Source of the DNA: Chloroflexota bacterium
Lineage (GTDB): Bacteria; Chloroflexota; Dehalococcoidia; SM23-28-2
DNA length: 5,916 bases
Assembly (NCBI GenBank): GCA_030691665.1
Contig: JAUYDU010000249.1
Location: 1-5,916, forward strand
Direction: 5' to 3'
Below are positions 1 through 5,774 of the stretch, piece by piece; the stretch's first letter is position 1; each line of letters starts with the position of its first letter. The notes under the pieces were generated by a model. It saw only the letters and a program-made list of their open reading frames with translations. It was not told the DNA's origin and made no database searches. The position numbers were made by a program, and so were the translations under genes.

Positions 1-207
1 GCGGAGGGGTGGGGGTCTTGCGGACCGTGGCCATCTTCTTCACGAGGCGGCAAATCCTCACGTGGTTCGGGCGCACAGGCCGGTGGCGCCAACGATCCCA
101 GGGTTGCTTCCCGCCTCAACCTGTAGCCCCCGGCTCGCGGCGAGCACATAATAGGGCTCGTCACCCCCCCGCCTGCGGCAACGGCAGCAAGTTCGCCGGG
201 GACCCCC
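1..207. other. Upstream leader with no convincing gene
   Basis: I see no supportable gene here. A forward frame beginning with GTG at 9 and ending at 236 is open, but its product is Arg/Pro/Gly-rich, has no recognisable motif and runs into the candidate promoter of the next gene, so it looks like chance. A short GC-rich hairpin (GCTCG at 133-137, CGAGC at 141-145) has no following T-run and is not a good terminator. The first ~120 bases could hold the edge of a neighbouring gene, but neither strand gives a recognisable fragment. Confidence 0.5.
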
Positions 208-236
208 TGTCACACTTTGTCGCCCTCGTTCGTTAA
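208..236 (+). promoter_or_regulatory. Candidate ECF-type promoter of the sigma factor gene
   Basis: TGTCACA at 208-214 is followed after 16 nt by CGTT at 231-234, then AAAC. This resembles the layout described for some ECF promoters (a TGTCACA-like -35 and a CGTC-like -10 about 16 nt apart). Transcription would begin near 241-243, giving a leader of only about 12 nt that still contains the GGAGGGG ribosome binding site. ECF genes are commonly autoregulated. The -35 differs from the GGAAC type found before the lipoprotein operon, but both sites share CTTTG just downstream of it. This is inferred from motif and spacing only. Confidence 0.45.
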
Positions 237-243
237 ACGTTAT

Positions 244-250
244 GGAGGGG
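244..250 (+). promoter_or_regulatory. Ribosome binding site deciding the sigma factor start
   Basis: GGAGGGG lies just upstream of the ATG at 254; the GGAGG core (244-248) is 5 nt from it. The earlier in-frame ATG at 242 overlaps this site and has no Shine-Dalgarno sequence of its own, so 254 is the better start. Confidence 0.7.
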
Positions 251-253
251 CTG

Positions 254-814
254 ATGAAGAAAGCCTTGGCCGAAAAGGGCGCGGTGAGTGAAGAGGCGCC
301 TCTTAGTCACGAGGCAGCCTTCGTAGCCCTGGTGGAGGCCTACCAGGGGCGGCTAGGGCGATTCCTGTTCGGTATGGTGGGGAACACCGAGGATGCGCGC
401 GACCTGGTGCAGGAGACGTTTCTGAGGGCTTACCGTCACCGTCACGAGTTCCGTCTCAGAACCTCCCCCGCCGCGTGGCTCTTCACCATCGCTTCAAACC
501 TCGCCCGAGACTACCATCGCCGGCGGAGGGTCATCTCCTTCCTGCCCCTTCTGTCCTTGCGACAAGAGGTGAAGGTCGAGACCCCTCCTGTGGAGGAGTC
601 AGACCAGCGGACGCTGGTGCGCGAGGTGATGGCGAGCTTGCCGCGGGAGATGGCCGAGTGCCTGTACCTGTACGAGGTGGAGGGGTTCAAGTCACCGGAC
701 TTGGCAAAGGTCCTGGGGATAAGCCCCGAAGCCGTACGGCAGCGAGTTGCGCGTGCCCGAAAGAGGTTCCGGAAAGCCTACCGTGCCCTGGAAGGAGGGA
801 ACAGTGAGACATAG
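254..814 (+). CDS. ECF-family RNA polymerase sigma factor (sigma-70 type)
   Basis: This 186-residue protein has the size and two-domain layout of an extracytoplasmic-function sigma factor, which directs core RNA polymerase to a small set of stress or surface-response promoters. Region 2 spans about residues 20-92: the core-binding helix contains EDARDLVQETFLRAY (46-60), and the -10-recognising segment contains AWLFTIASNLARDYHRRRR (74-92). A linker of about 35 residues leads to region 4 (about 129-176), starting with LPREMAECLYLYEVEG and continuing into a helix-turn-helix, LAKVLGISPEAVRQRVARAR (150-169), which should read the -35 element. There is no C-terminal extension, so it is not an ECF41-type protein with a SnoaL-like tail. 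The start at 254 is preferred over 242 because of the ribosome binding site. The 3' end overlaps the anti-sigma gene by 11 nt, suggesting coupled translation and stoichiometric production. The exact ECF group cannot be assigned by eye. Confidence 0.95.
   Translation: MKKALAEKGAVSEEAPLSHEAAFVALVEAYQGRLGRFLFGMVGNTEDARDLVQETFLRAYRHRHEFRLRTSPAAWLFTIASNLARDYHRRRRVISFLPLLSLRQEVKVETPPVEESDQRTLVREVMASLPREMAECLYLYEVEGFKSPDLAKVLGISPEAVRQRVARARKRFRKAYRALEGGNSET
792..799 (+). promoter_or_regulatory. Ribosome binding site for the GTG-started anti-sigma gene
   Basis: AAGGAGGG lies inside the 3' end of the sigma gene; its GGAGG core (794-798) is 5 nt upstream of the GTG at 804. This selects 804 as the start rather than the earlier in-frame start at 747, which would add 19 residues encoded entirely within the sigma gene and has no comparable site. 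Confidence 0.7.
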
Positions 815-2069
815 CGCGTTCGAGGAGATACTGGTCCGGGATGAGGAGAGCATTCTCTCTTCTGAGGAGCGGGCCCAACTCAGGGAGCATATAGCCGTCT
901 GCCCTGCATGCAGCGACGCCGCCCCGCTCTCTCCCCACGAGCGTGAGGCGCTGGCGTCTCTCTATGAGAGAACCCCTGCTATCGACATCAGAGAGCCGGT
1001 ATTGGCTCGCGTGGCCGCTGGGCGTGGGCGAGGGGGTTCCATGGGATGGAGGCGCTTCCCTCTTCCGGTGCGCATGGGCCTCGTGGCAATGCCTGTGGGG
1101 CTTGGCGTGGCGGCCGTGCTCGTCGCGCTATTTGGCCCCTGGGGTAGAGAGGGGCTCTCTCCTGGGGCTGCCGTGGCAGAGGCCTACAACAGGCTGTTGG
1201 TGGCCAAGAGCTTGCGCTACATCCACGAGGGCCAGGCCGGCGGATCCGTATGCCAGGGCCGCATCGGCGTGGAGCTGACCGATGAAGACCGTGGGATTGC
1301 AGGCCTCCCCCCGGAAGTGAAGTACGGGAACGTGGTGCAGTGCAGGCCGAGTCCCTGGAGCTTCGTTGCGGAAGGCGAGTTCGACCTCGCCAGGAAGGCC
1401 TACCACACCCGAACCCGCCGTTCACCCCCCGAGGGAATCCCATCTGTCGGCTGGGATTCTGAGCGTTCTGATCTTGAGAGCATCTACGTAGATGGCCACC
1501 TCTACTCGAAGCGCGGGGATGAGGGCTGGCAGCTAGTGTCCTCTCAAGCGCCGTGGGACCCCTTCTCCGCTCCGCGGGGCTGGAGCCCGGACCCCTACGG
1601 AGGCATACCTCCACCTGGGATGGAAGCGTTGAAAGGCGACTTTGAAGGGTACGACCGCTTGGCCGATGAGGCGATTGTCGGCGTGCCAGTGGAGCACTAC
1701 AGGAAGCTCTCCACCTTTGCAGGGAGCCCAGACGAGGGGACTCCGGAGCGCCGCCAACTGGTGGAGGTGTGGGTGGACAAGGCGCGCCGTCTTCCGCTGA
1801 AAGTCCTCATCGAGACGAGGAGCGATTTCTCGGGCGCCGCCTATGGCCGCCTCCGTACCCAGGATGGCAAAGAAAGCAGCTTCCTCGAGATGCTCGTTCA
1901 GGACATGCGGACGAAGGCGCCGCCAGGGTGGCGGGACGCGCCCGTAGTGGTGCGCCCGTCCCCCAACGAGACGGTGCTGCGCTCGGTGTTCACCTTCAGC
2001 GGCTTCGATGAGCCTGTTCGGATCGAGACGCCTATAATAGAGACCGGTACGCAGCCGGGGAGTAGATAG
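804..2069 (+). CDS. Transmembrane zinc-finger anti-sigma factor with large LolA/RseB-like outer domain
   Basis: This 421-residue protein probably holds the upstream sigma factor inactive at the membrane until a signal is received. The N-terminal cytoplasmic part has a ZAS/zf-HC2 signature: an acidic helix, then His29-x3-Cys33-x2-Cys36 in REHIAVCPAC. One hydrophobic segment at about 91-110 follows basic residues, predicting a cytoplasmic N-terminus. The remaining ~310 residues lie outside. They contain VGVPVEHYR (292-300) and VEVWVDKARRLPLKVLIE (320-337), a pattern typical of LolA/LppX/RseB-type half-barrel domains that bind lipids or lipoproteins. Cys150 and Cys180 are external and could form a disulfide. 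Many ZAS proteins are much shorter, so the outer domain is a notable elaboration and may be the sensor. The gene overlaps the sigma gene by 11 nt. The anti-sigma role is well supported by motif and context; the outer fold is inferred from local patterns only. Confidence 0.85.
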   Translation: MRHSAFEEILVRDEESILSSEERAQLREHIAVCPACSDAAPLSPHEREALASLYERTPAIDIREPVLARVAAGRGRGGSMGWRRFPLPVRMGLVAMPVGLGVAAVLVALFGPWGREGLSPGAAVAEAYNRLLVAKSLRYIHEGQAGGSVCQGRIGVELTDEDRGIAGLPPEVKYGNVVQCRPSPWSFVAEGEFDLARKAYHTRTRRSPPEGIPSVGWDSERSDLESIYVDGHLYSKRGDEGWQLVSSQAPWDPFSAPRGWSPDPYGGIPPPGMEALKGDFEGYDRLADEAIVGVPVEHYRKLSTFAGSPDEGTPERRQLVEVWVDKARRLPLKVLIETRSDFSGAAYGRLRTQDGKESSFLEMLVQDMRTKAPPGWRDAPVVVRPSPNETVLRSVFTFSGFDEPVRIETPIIETGTQPGSR

Positions 2070-2158
2070 CGGCTCGGACGCCGAAGATGAGGCAGGGAGT
2101 GCGAAACGGTCGCGGGGCGTTCTATCTGGCAGCGGAGGTGGGAATGCCCTGACTCGGG
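2070..2158. other. Intergenic spacer after the sigma/anti-sigma pair
   Basis: The spacer separates the regulatory pair from the lipoprotein operon. It contains an imperfect inverted repeat, GGGCGTTC (2115-2122) and GAATGCCC (2142-2149), forming an 8-bp stem with one G-U pair and a 19-nt loop. No T-run follows, so it is a weak candidate at best for a terminator or attenuating hairpin. No gene is seen. Confidence 0.5.
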
Positions 2159-2188
2159 GGAACCTTTGGGGCGGCTGGTGCGTCCTAT
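2159..2188 (+). promoter_or_regulatory. Candidate ECF promoter of the lipoprotein operon
   Basis: GGAACC at 2159-2164 and CGTC at 2181-2184 are separated by exactly 16 nt, matching the classical ECF promoter form (GGAAC -35, CGTC -10). CGTC continues as CTAT, giving an A/T-containing start to the -10 region in otherwise GC-rich DNA. Transcription would begin around 2192-2196, leaving a leader of about 22-26 nt that contains the GGGAGGGG ribosome binding site. The obvious candidate regulator is the sigma factor encoded just upstream, but a different ECF factor in the genome could use it. Confidence 0.6.
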
Positions 2189-2206
2189 CTTGTGAAGCCC
2201 GGCCGC

Positions 2207-2214
2207 GGGAGGGG
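2207..2214 (+). promoter_or_regulatory. Ribosome binding site for the propeller lipoprotein
   Basis: GGGAGGGG is followed immediately by two in-frame ATGs at 2215 and 2218. Its GGAGG core (2208-2212) is 2 nt from the first and 5 nt from the second, so 2218 is favoured. The difference is one residue. Confidence 0.65.
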
Positions 2215-2217
2215 ATG

Positions 2218-4248
2218 ATGGTATTGTCCAAGTTGTCCGTCATGCCCGTCGTCAGCCTGGTAGCCGTCGCGACGGCCTCTGTTCTCCTTGCGCTCTCTTT
2301 GGCCTGCACCCTCGATTCCACCCCCACAGCCACCCCAATGGCAACGCCAACTCCCGCTCTGACGCCGGCCCCAACCCCCACGCCAGCCGGGGCACCCAGT
2401 TCCCTGCCTGGTGCCACGCCCTCTCTACCATCGGCCCCCATACCCACCCCTACCGTGTCCCTGGCGCCTACCGGCCTTCCTCCTGCAGCCCGCGTGCCCG
2501 AGCTGGAGGGCCGTTTGGACGAGATAGGCCGCTGGTTGCCGGACTATCCGGGTAGCTTCCTGTCGGTAGCTACGGGGCGGGTAGCGGGCACACGCTACGC
2601 CTTTCTGGGCACGGACAAACGGCTGGATCTTTTCGAGATAGCAGACGAGGGACCACCGAAGCCTGCGGGGGTCAGCGTCGAGCTTCCCGGACAGCCGCAG
2701 CAACTGGAGTGGGAGGGGGAGGTCCTGGTGGGCCGCATCTCGACCAAAGAAAGTAGCGCCCTCTACGTCTGGAACGTGTCTAACGTGCGACGCCCTCGGC
2801 AGGTAGCTTTCCTTGAAGATGTCACCGTCCTGTACGACCTGGACGGCGAGACGGCCTACATAGGGAGAGGAGAGAGCCCCGGCATGGAGCCCAATTGGGT
2901 GGTGCGGAACGTATCGCAACCTGAAGGTCTCCTGCCGCTAGGGGAGGTGGGCCATCCGTTCTCCGTCAAGGGCGCCGGCGATCTGGCATACTCGACTTCG
3001 TTCAAGAGGAAGGAGCACAAGTACGGGCTGAGCGTGTTGAAGGTATCCGACGTACCGAGGGTGATAGGCTTCGTCGAGGGGGCATCCGGTGGGTTGCTAC
3101 AGGTGTCTGGCGGCAATGCTTACGTCATGACGGCGGGGGTGGGGCTCCACGTGGTGGACGTGACCGACCCTACTGCGCCGCGTCTGGTGGGCGAACTTGC
3201 CGGCGACCCCGCAGAGATAGGCACGAGCAACGGCATCGGCACTCCTGCTGCGCTTCTACTCCAGGGCCAGTACCTGTACGCGCTGGCCTACGGTGGGGAC
3301 TGGGGCGTCTACCGCTGGCGACTCTTGGTGGTAGATGTCTCTGATCCCGCAGGCCCCAGGGAGCTGGGGAGTGCAGAGGGGATTGGCGAGGCTGCCGGGC
3401 TATGGCTGCAGGGACACCAGGCTGTCGTGGTGGATCGGTTCGGACTCTCGGTCATCGACGTGTCCGACCCAACGCGCCCAGTGGAAGTCGGGAGAGTGCC
3501 TGCGAGCGCCGACCCCGCCAGCGTCCATCTGGTGGGCGACTATGCCTACCTCTTCCTTCGTAGTGGCCTCTTCGTACTGGACTTGAGCGCCGTCCCCACT
3601 CCACAACTTGCCACCTTCCGTTATTTCGGCCCCATTGGTCGTGCATGGAGGGAAGGCGACACGTTCAACGTCTCCGTGTTCACCCGGAGCCAGGCATACG
3701 AGGTCGACGTATCGGAGCCGGGAGACCCCAAAGCCACAGAGACCAGGGTGGCGGGCTTGCCACCCAGGCCAACGGCAGGCCCCTATACTTACGGCACCTC
3801 CTGCGGCTCGTTGCATGTCGAGGATCCCTCAAAGGGGTACGGTCAGGCCGGGCGAATCCACAGCATCGTTCTGACCGACCACGACTGCCGCAGCAGGTGG
3901 GAGAAGTGGGAGGTAGCCGTAGCGGGCGGGCATGCCTACGTCGTAGGTGGTGGGAAGCTTCTGGTCATGGACCTCTCCAGTCCGGCCGCACCCGCCGTGG
4001 TGTGGGAGAAAGTGTTGGCCAGTGGCGGCGACGACGCTCCCCAGGAGCAGGCGAGTCTCCTGATCGAGGATGGGCGCGCCTACGTCCTCCACGGCGGGCT
4101 CTGGGTGCTCGACCTCTCTTACCCCGCCCAGCCCAGGGAGGTGGCCTACTATGCCACAGACGCTCTCACTCTGGACATGGAGGGGGACAGGATCGCGCTG
4201 GTCGGGCCGGATGGTTCGTTTGAGCTTCTGAAGCTGGAGTCACCATGA
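2218..4248 (+). CDS. LVIVD-repeat beta-propeller lipoprotein
   Basis: A 676-residue surface-anchored protein. The N-terminal signal peptide has a long hydrophobic core (about 8-29) ending in LSLAC with Cys30 as the likely lipid-attachment residue; Ser at -3 makes this lipobox imperfect. A Thr/Pro/Ala-rich tether covers about 31-94. The rest is a chain of roughly 45-residue units with the LVIVD pattern: a short beta strand such as AYV, then LxVVDVSDPxxPxxVG. Clear copies include HVVDVTDPTAPRLVG (coding from 3148), LVVDVSDPAGPRELG (from 3328) and SVIDVSDPTRPVEVG (from 3445). I count about 12 units, with a longer atypical stretch between about 3710 and 3925 that may be a degenerate unit and holds the only two mature-domain cysteines besides the anchor (Cys529, Cys557). 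LVIVD repeats form beta-propellers, usually in secreted or surface proteins of unknown specific role; binding of protein or polysaccharide is plausible but not shown. Its stop overlaps the next start in ATGA. Confidence 0.88.
   Translation: MVLSKLSVMPVVSLVAVATASVLLALSLACTLDSTPTATPMATPTPALTPAPTPTPAGAPSSLPGATPSLPSAPIPTPTVSLAPTGLPPAARVPELEGRLDEIGRWLPDYPGSFLSVATGRVAGTRYAFLGTDKRLDLFEIADEGPPKPAGVSVELPGQPQQLEWEGEVLVGRISTKESSALYVWNVSNVRRPRQVAFLEDVTVLYDLDGETAYIGRGESPGMEPNWVVRNVSQPEGLLPLGEVGHPFSVKGAGDLAYSTSFKRKEHKYGLSVLKVSDVPRVIGFVEGASGGLLQVSGGNAYVMTAGVGLHVVDVTDPTAPRLVGELAGDPAEIGTSNGIGTPAALLLQGQYLYALAYGGDWGVYRWRLLVVDVSDPAGPRELGSAEGIGEAAGLWLQGHQAVVVDRFGLSVIDVSDPTRPVEVGRVPASADPASVHLVGDYAYLFLRSGLFVLDLSAVPTPQLATFRYFGPIGRAWREGDTFNVSVFTRSQAYEVDVSEPGDPKATETRVAGLPPRPTAGPYTYGTSCGSLHVEDPSKGYGQAGRIHSIVLTDHDCRSRWEKWEVAVAGGHAYVVGGGKLLVMDLSSPAAPAVVWEKVLASGGDDAPQEQASLLIEDGRAYVLHGGLWVLDLSYPAQPREVAYYATDALTLDMEGDRIALVGPDGSFELLKLESP
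2305..2499 (+). repeat. Thr/Pro-rich linker-coding low-complexity DNA
   Basis: This codes for about 65 residues dominated by Thr, Pro, Ala and Ser, immediately after the lipid-anchor cysteine. It is probably an extended tether through the cell-surface layer. On the opposite strand the same DNA reads as a meaningless Gly/Val-rich frame. Confidence 0.8.
2587..4245 (+). repeat. Array of about 12 LVIVD-type repeats
   Basis: The repeat units can be followed by their first strand. These begin near 2590, 2716, 2848, 2980, 3112, 3268, 3415, 3538, 3658, 3928, 4072 and 4189. Mid-array units are most regular; the first four and the last diverge in sequence. The 270-nt step from 3658 to 3928 is about twice the usual, consistent with one degenerate or inserted blade. 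Twelve or thirteen units could fold as two propellers of six or seven blades; that is inference. Confidence 0.65.
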
Positions 4249-5774
4249 GAGGCGACTTGATGAGGGCGCGGTTCAAGGAGTTGGCGGCGCTGATGGCCAC
4301 ATCGGTGGTGGTTGTGGCCGCATGCACTCCAGTCGCCACCCCCGTACCGCGCTCGTCACCCACACCAATCCCAAGTCCCACACCCGCCGTCCCCGCCAGA
4401 CCGCCCAATATCACCGAGGCATGGGCTCGGGAGCGTGGCATGATGGCCGCAAGGGGCAGTGGCCCCGAGCTTGGTCCAGGCCAGGCGGTTCGAGTGACGG
4501 GGGCGCGTCTGATGACATCGGGCGAGTTCGACGACCGCGTGATGAAGGGCTGGACAGCCAACGACCGCTCGTTGCCGGTGTGGGTGGTCACGGTGGAAGG
4601 CGAGTGGAAAGACGAAGGGATCGTGCCGCCTGAGCACAGGCGGACGTGGAGATATGGCGTGGAGGAGATCAACGCCCACACTGGGGAATTCATGGGGAGC
4701 AGCCGTACCATGGAGCCCGTGAACCTGGATGAGATGGAGGGGCTGGATCCCGCGTCCTTCCCCACGTACCCGCTAGACGTGCCCCTCTCGTATGTCATGG
4801 AGGCTGTGGACTTCCCCGTATCGGAACCCGCCTATCTGCCGGAGGGTTTTCTCCTCGAGCGCGTGGTGCTGGACTTTGCCAACCCCGTGCCCGAGGCGCT
4901 TCCATACCCCGGGCTCAGATGGCAAGCGGTGATGATGCGGTATGCAGACCAGGCAGGGAAGGCCTTAGAGCTTTACCAGTTTGACGGCGGCCTGCCCGAC
5001 GCGGCCCAGGGGGCGGAGAAGACCACCGTGCAGGGGGCGCGGGGGCTGGCAAGCTCAGGGGCAGGCGTGGCCACCTGGCTGGCGTGGGACGCCATGTATC
5101 CCGGCCCCTTCCCAGGCACCGCAGTCCACGTCACGTACGCCGTGCGCTCGCCCGACGGCTCAGTCTCATTGGACGCCCTGCGACGGGTGGCGGACTCGCT
5201 GCCTGCTTCCCAGACCCCTCTTCCTACGCCCACGGCAGCCCCGACACCCGCGGCAACCGCCACGCCCACATCCCCCAATTGGCCGGTGCCTACCGCTACC
5301 ATGACTCCGACGCCGACACCGCTTCCGTCGCTCGTCTCCGAGGCCGAGGCGGTCTCAAGGGCCATAGAGCACGCCCAGTTCTGCGGCCTGAAGGGAGACC
5401 CGACGGGGTACGTGGCTCAACGGATGACACTGGGAGAGTACGACAGCCTGATAGACGCCGGAGGGCATGAGCCTAACAAACCGGTCTGGGTTGTCTCGCT
5501 GCGTGGGGAGATCGAGTGGAGGTGCCCCGGCCCACCAAGCGGGCCAATCGCCCTGTACGTTCTGGTGGTGGATGCTGAGACTGGCAACGTCACCGCCACC
5601 TCTACATATAGGCACATCGAGAATAGCCCCTTCGCAGTCCCTCCGGACCAGCCGCCTCTTCCAACGCTTACGTTAACCCCAACCTCCGGTGACGTCCCAG
5701 AACCAGGCGGCCAGGCCAACAATCGACCACGGGAGAGGAGGTCGCGACCATGTTCAGGCCTGTCTACTTCCTAG
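4245..5774 (+). CDS. Lipoprotein with PepSY-like, DUF4367-like and second PepSY-like domains
   Basis: A 509-residue lipoprotein. The signal peptide ends in a good lipobox, VAAC (24-27), with Cys27 lipidated; a Thr/Pro tether runs to about 54. Domain 1 (about 84-155) has LMTSGEFD and PVWVVTVEGEW, then a strand ending INAHTGEFMG, which is a PepSY-like ending. Domain 2 (about 190-319) opens with PAYLPEGFLLERVVLDF, contains a VMMRYADQAG strand and ends DALRRVADSL, closely following the DUF4367 pattern often seen with anti-sigma or envelope proteins. A second Thr/Pro linker (about 320-363) leads to domain 3 (about 364-455), with a PepSY-like helix (AEAVSRAIEHA), RMTLGEYD, PVWVVSLRGEIEW and LVVDAETGNV, a diverged copy of domain 1 that adds Cys380 and Cys427. 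The tail is again Thr/Pro-rich. The start at 4245 has GGAG 5 nt upstream and an ATGA overlap; ATG 4260 is an alternative. The biochemical role is unknown; domain names are by eye. Confidence 0.82.
   Translation: MRGDLMRARFKELAALMATSVVVVAACTPVATPVPRSSPTPIPSPTPAVPARPPNITEAWARERGMMAARGSGPELGPGQAVRVTGARLMTSGEFDDRVMKGWTANDRSLPVWVVTVEGEWKDEGIVPPEHRRTWRYGVEEINAHTGEFMGSSRTMEPVNLDEMEGLDPASFPTYPLDVPLSYVMEAVDFPVSEPAYLPEGFLLERVVLDFANPVPEALPYPGLRWQAVMMRYADQAGKALELYQFDGGLPDAAQGAEKTTVQGARGLASSGAGVATWLAWDAMYPGPFPGTAVHVTYAVRSPDGSVSLDALRRVADSLPASQTPLPTPTAAPTPAATATPTSPNWPVPTATMTPTPTPLPSLVSEAEAVSRAIEHAQFCGLKGDPTGYVAQRMTLGEYDSLIDAGGHEPNKPVWVVSLRGEIEWRCPGPPSGPIALYVLVVDAETGNVTATSTYRHIENSPFAVPPDQPPLPTLTLTPTSGDVPEPGGQANNRPRERRSRPCSGLSTS
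4323..4406 (+). repeat. Thr/Pro-rich linker-coding segment
   Basis: This codes for the tether directly after the lipidated Cys27 of the second lipoprotein, rich in SPTP- and TPVP-type steps. It is shorter than the matching linker in the preceding gene. Confidence 0.75.
4494..4709 (+). repeat. Internal duplication, copy 1 (PepSY-like domain)
   Basis: Residues 84-155 match residues 387-455 of the same protein in order and spacing. The shared frame is xMTxGE(F/Y)D, then about 15 residues, then PVWVV-x-(V/L)-x-GE, then a closing strand with (A)xTGxxxxxS. Confidence 0.7.
5202..5333 (+). repeat. Internal Thr/Pro-rich interdomain linker
   Basis: About 44 residues made largely of TPTP, APTP and similar steps separate the DUF4367-like domain from the second PepSY-like domain. 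An internal linker of the same kind as the N-terminal tethers suggests modular domain addition. Confidence 0.75.
5403..5606 (+). repeat. Internal duplication, copy 2 (PepSY-like domain)
   Basis: This codes for residues 387-454, the partner of copy 1 at 4494-4709. RMTLGEYD aligns with LMTSGEFD, and PVWVVSLRGE with PVWVVTVEGE. Copy 2 carries Cys427, and Cys380 just before it; copy 1 lacks both. Confidence 0.7.
5735..5741 (+). promoter_or_regulatory. Ribosome binding site of the third lipoprotein
   Basis: GAGGAGG lies inside the 3' end of the preceding gene and is 8 nt upstream of the ATG at 5750. It is the strongest Shine-Dalgarno match in the window and supports a real gene start here despite the 25-nt overlap. 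Confidence 0.75.

Noticed and set aside
1..34. Possible divergent minus-strand gene start (ATG at 34 reading toward position 1)
   Set aside because: Only 11 codons lie in the window, no convincing ribosome binding site precedes it and the peptide is not recognisable.
9..236. Forward 75-codon open frame at the window start
   Set aside because: Arg/Pro/Gly-rich product with no motif; it starts at a GTG with no spaced ribosome binding site, and it overlaps the candidate sigma-gene promoter.
2115..2149. Inverted repeat as a terminator after the anti-sigma gene
   Set aside because: 8-bp stem with a G-U pair, a 19-nt loop and no T-run; too weak to call a terminator.
1533..2447. Minus-strand 304-codon open frame
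   Set aside because: It lies antisense to the anti-sigma gene, the intergenic promoter region and the Thr/Pro tether; its Gly/Val repeats are just the complement of TP codons.
3645..4223. Forward 192-codon frame inside the propeller gene
   Set aside because: Arg/Gly-rich shadow frame; the main frame carries clear LVIVD repeats throughout.
4166..4798. Minus-strand 210-codon open frame
   Set aside because: Antisense to the junction of two well-supported lipoprotein genes; no domain or ribosome binding site supports it.
4973..5365. Minus-strand Gly/Val-repeat open frame
   Set aside because: The repeats are the complement of the Thr/Pro linker codons in the second lipoprotein.
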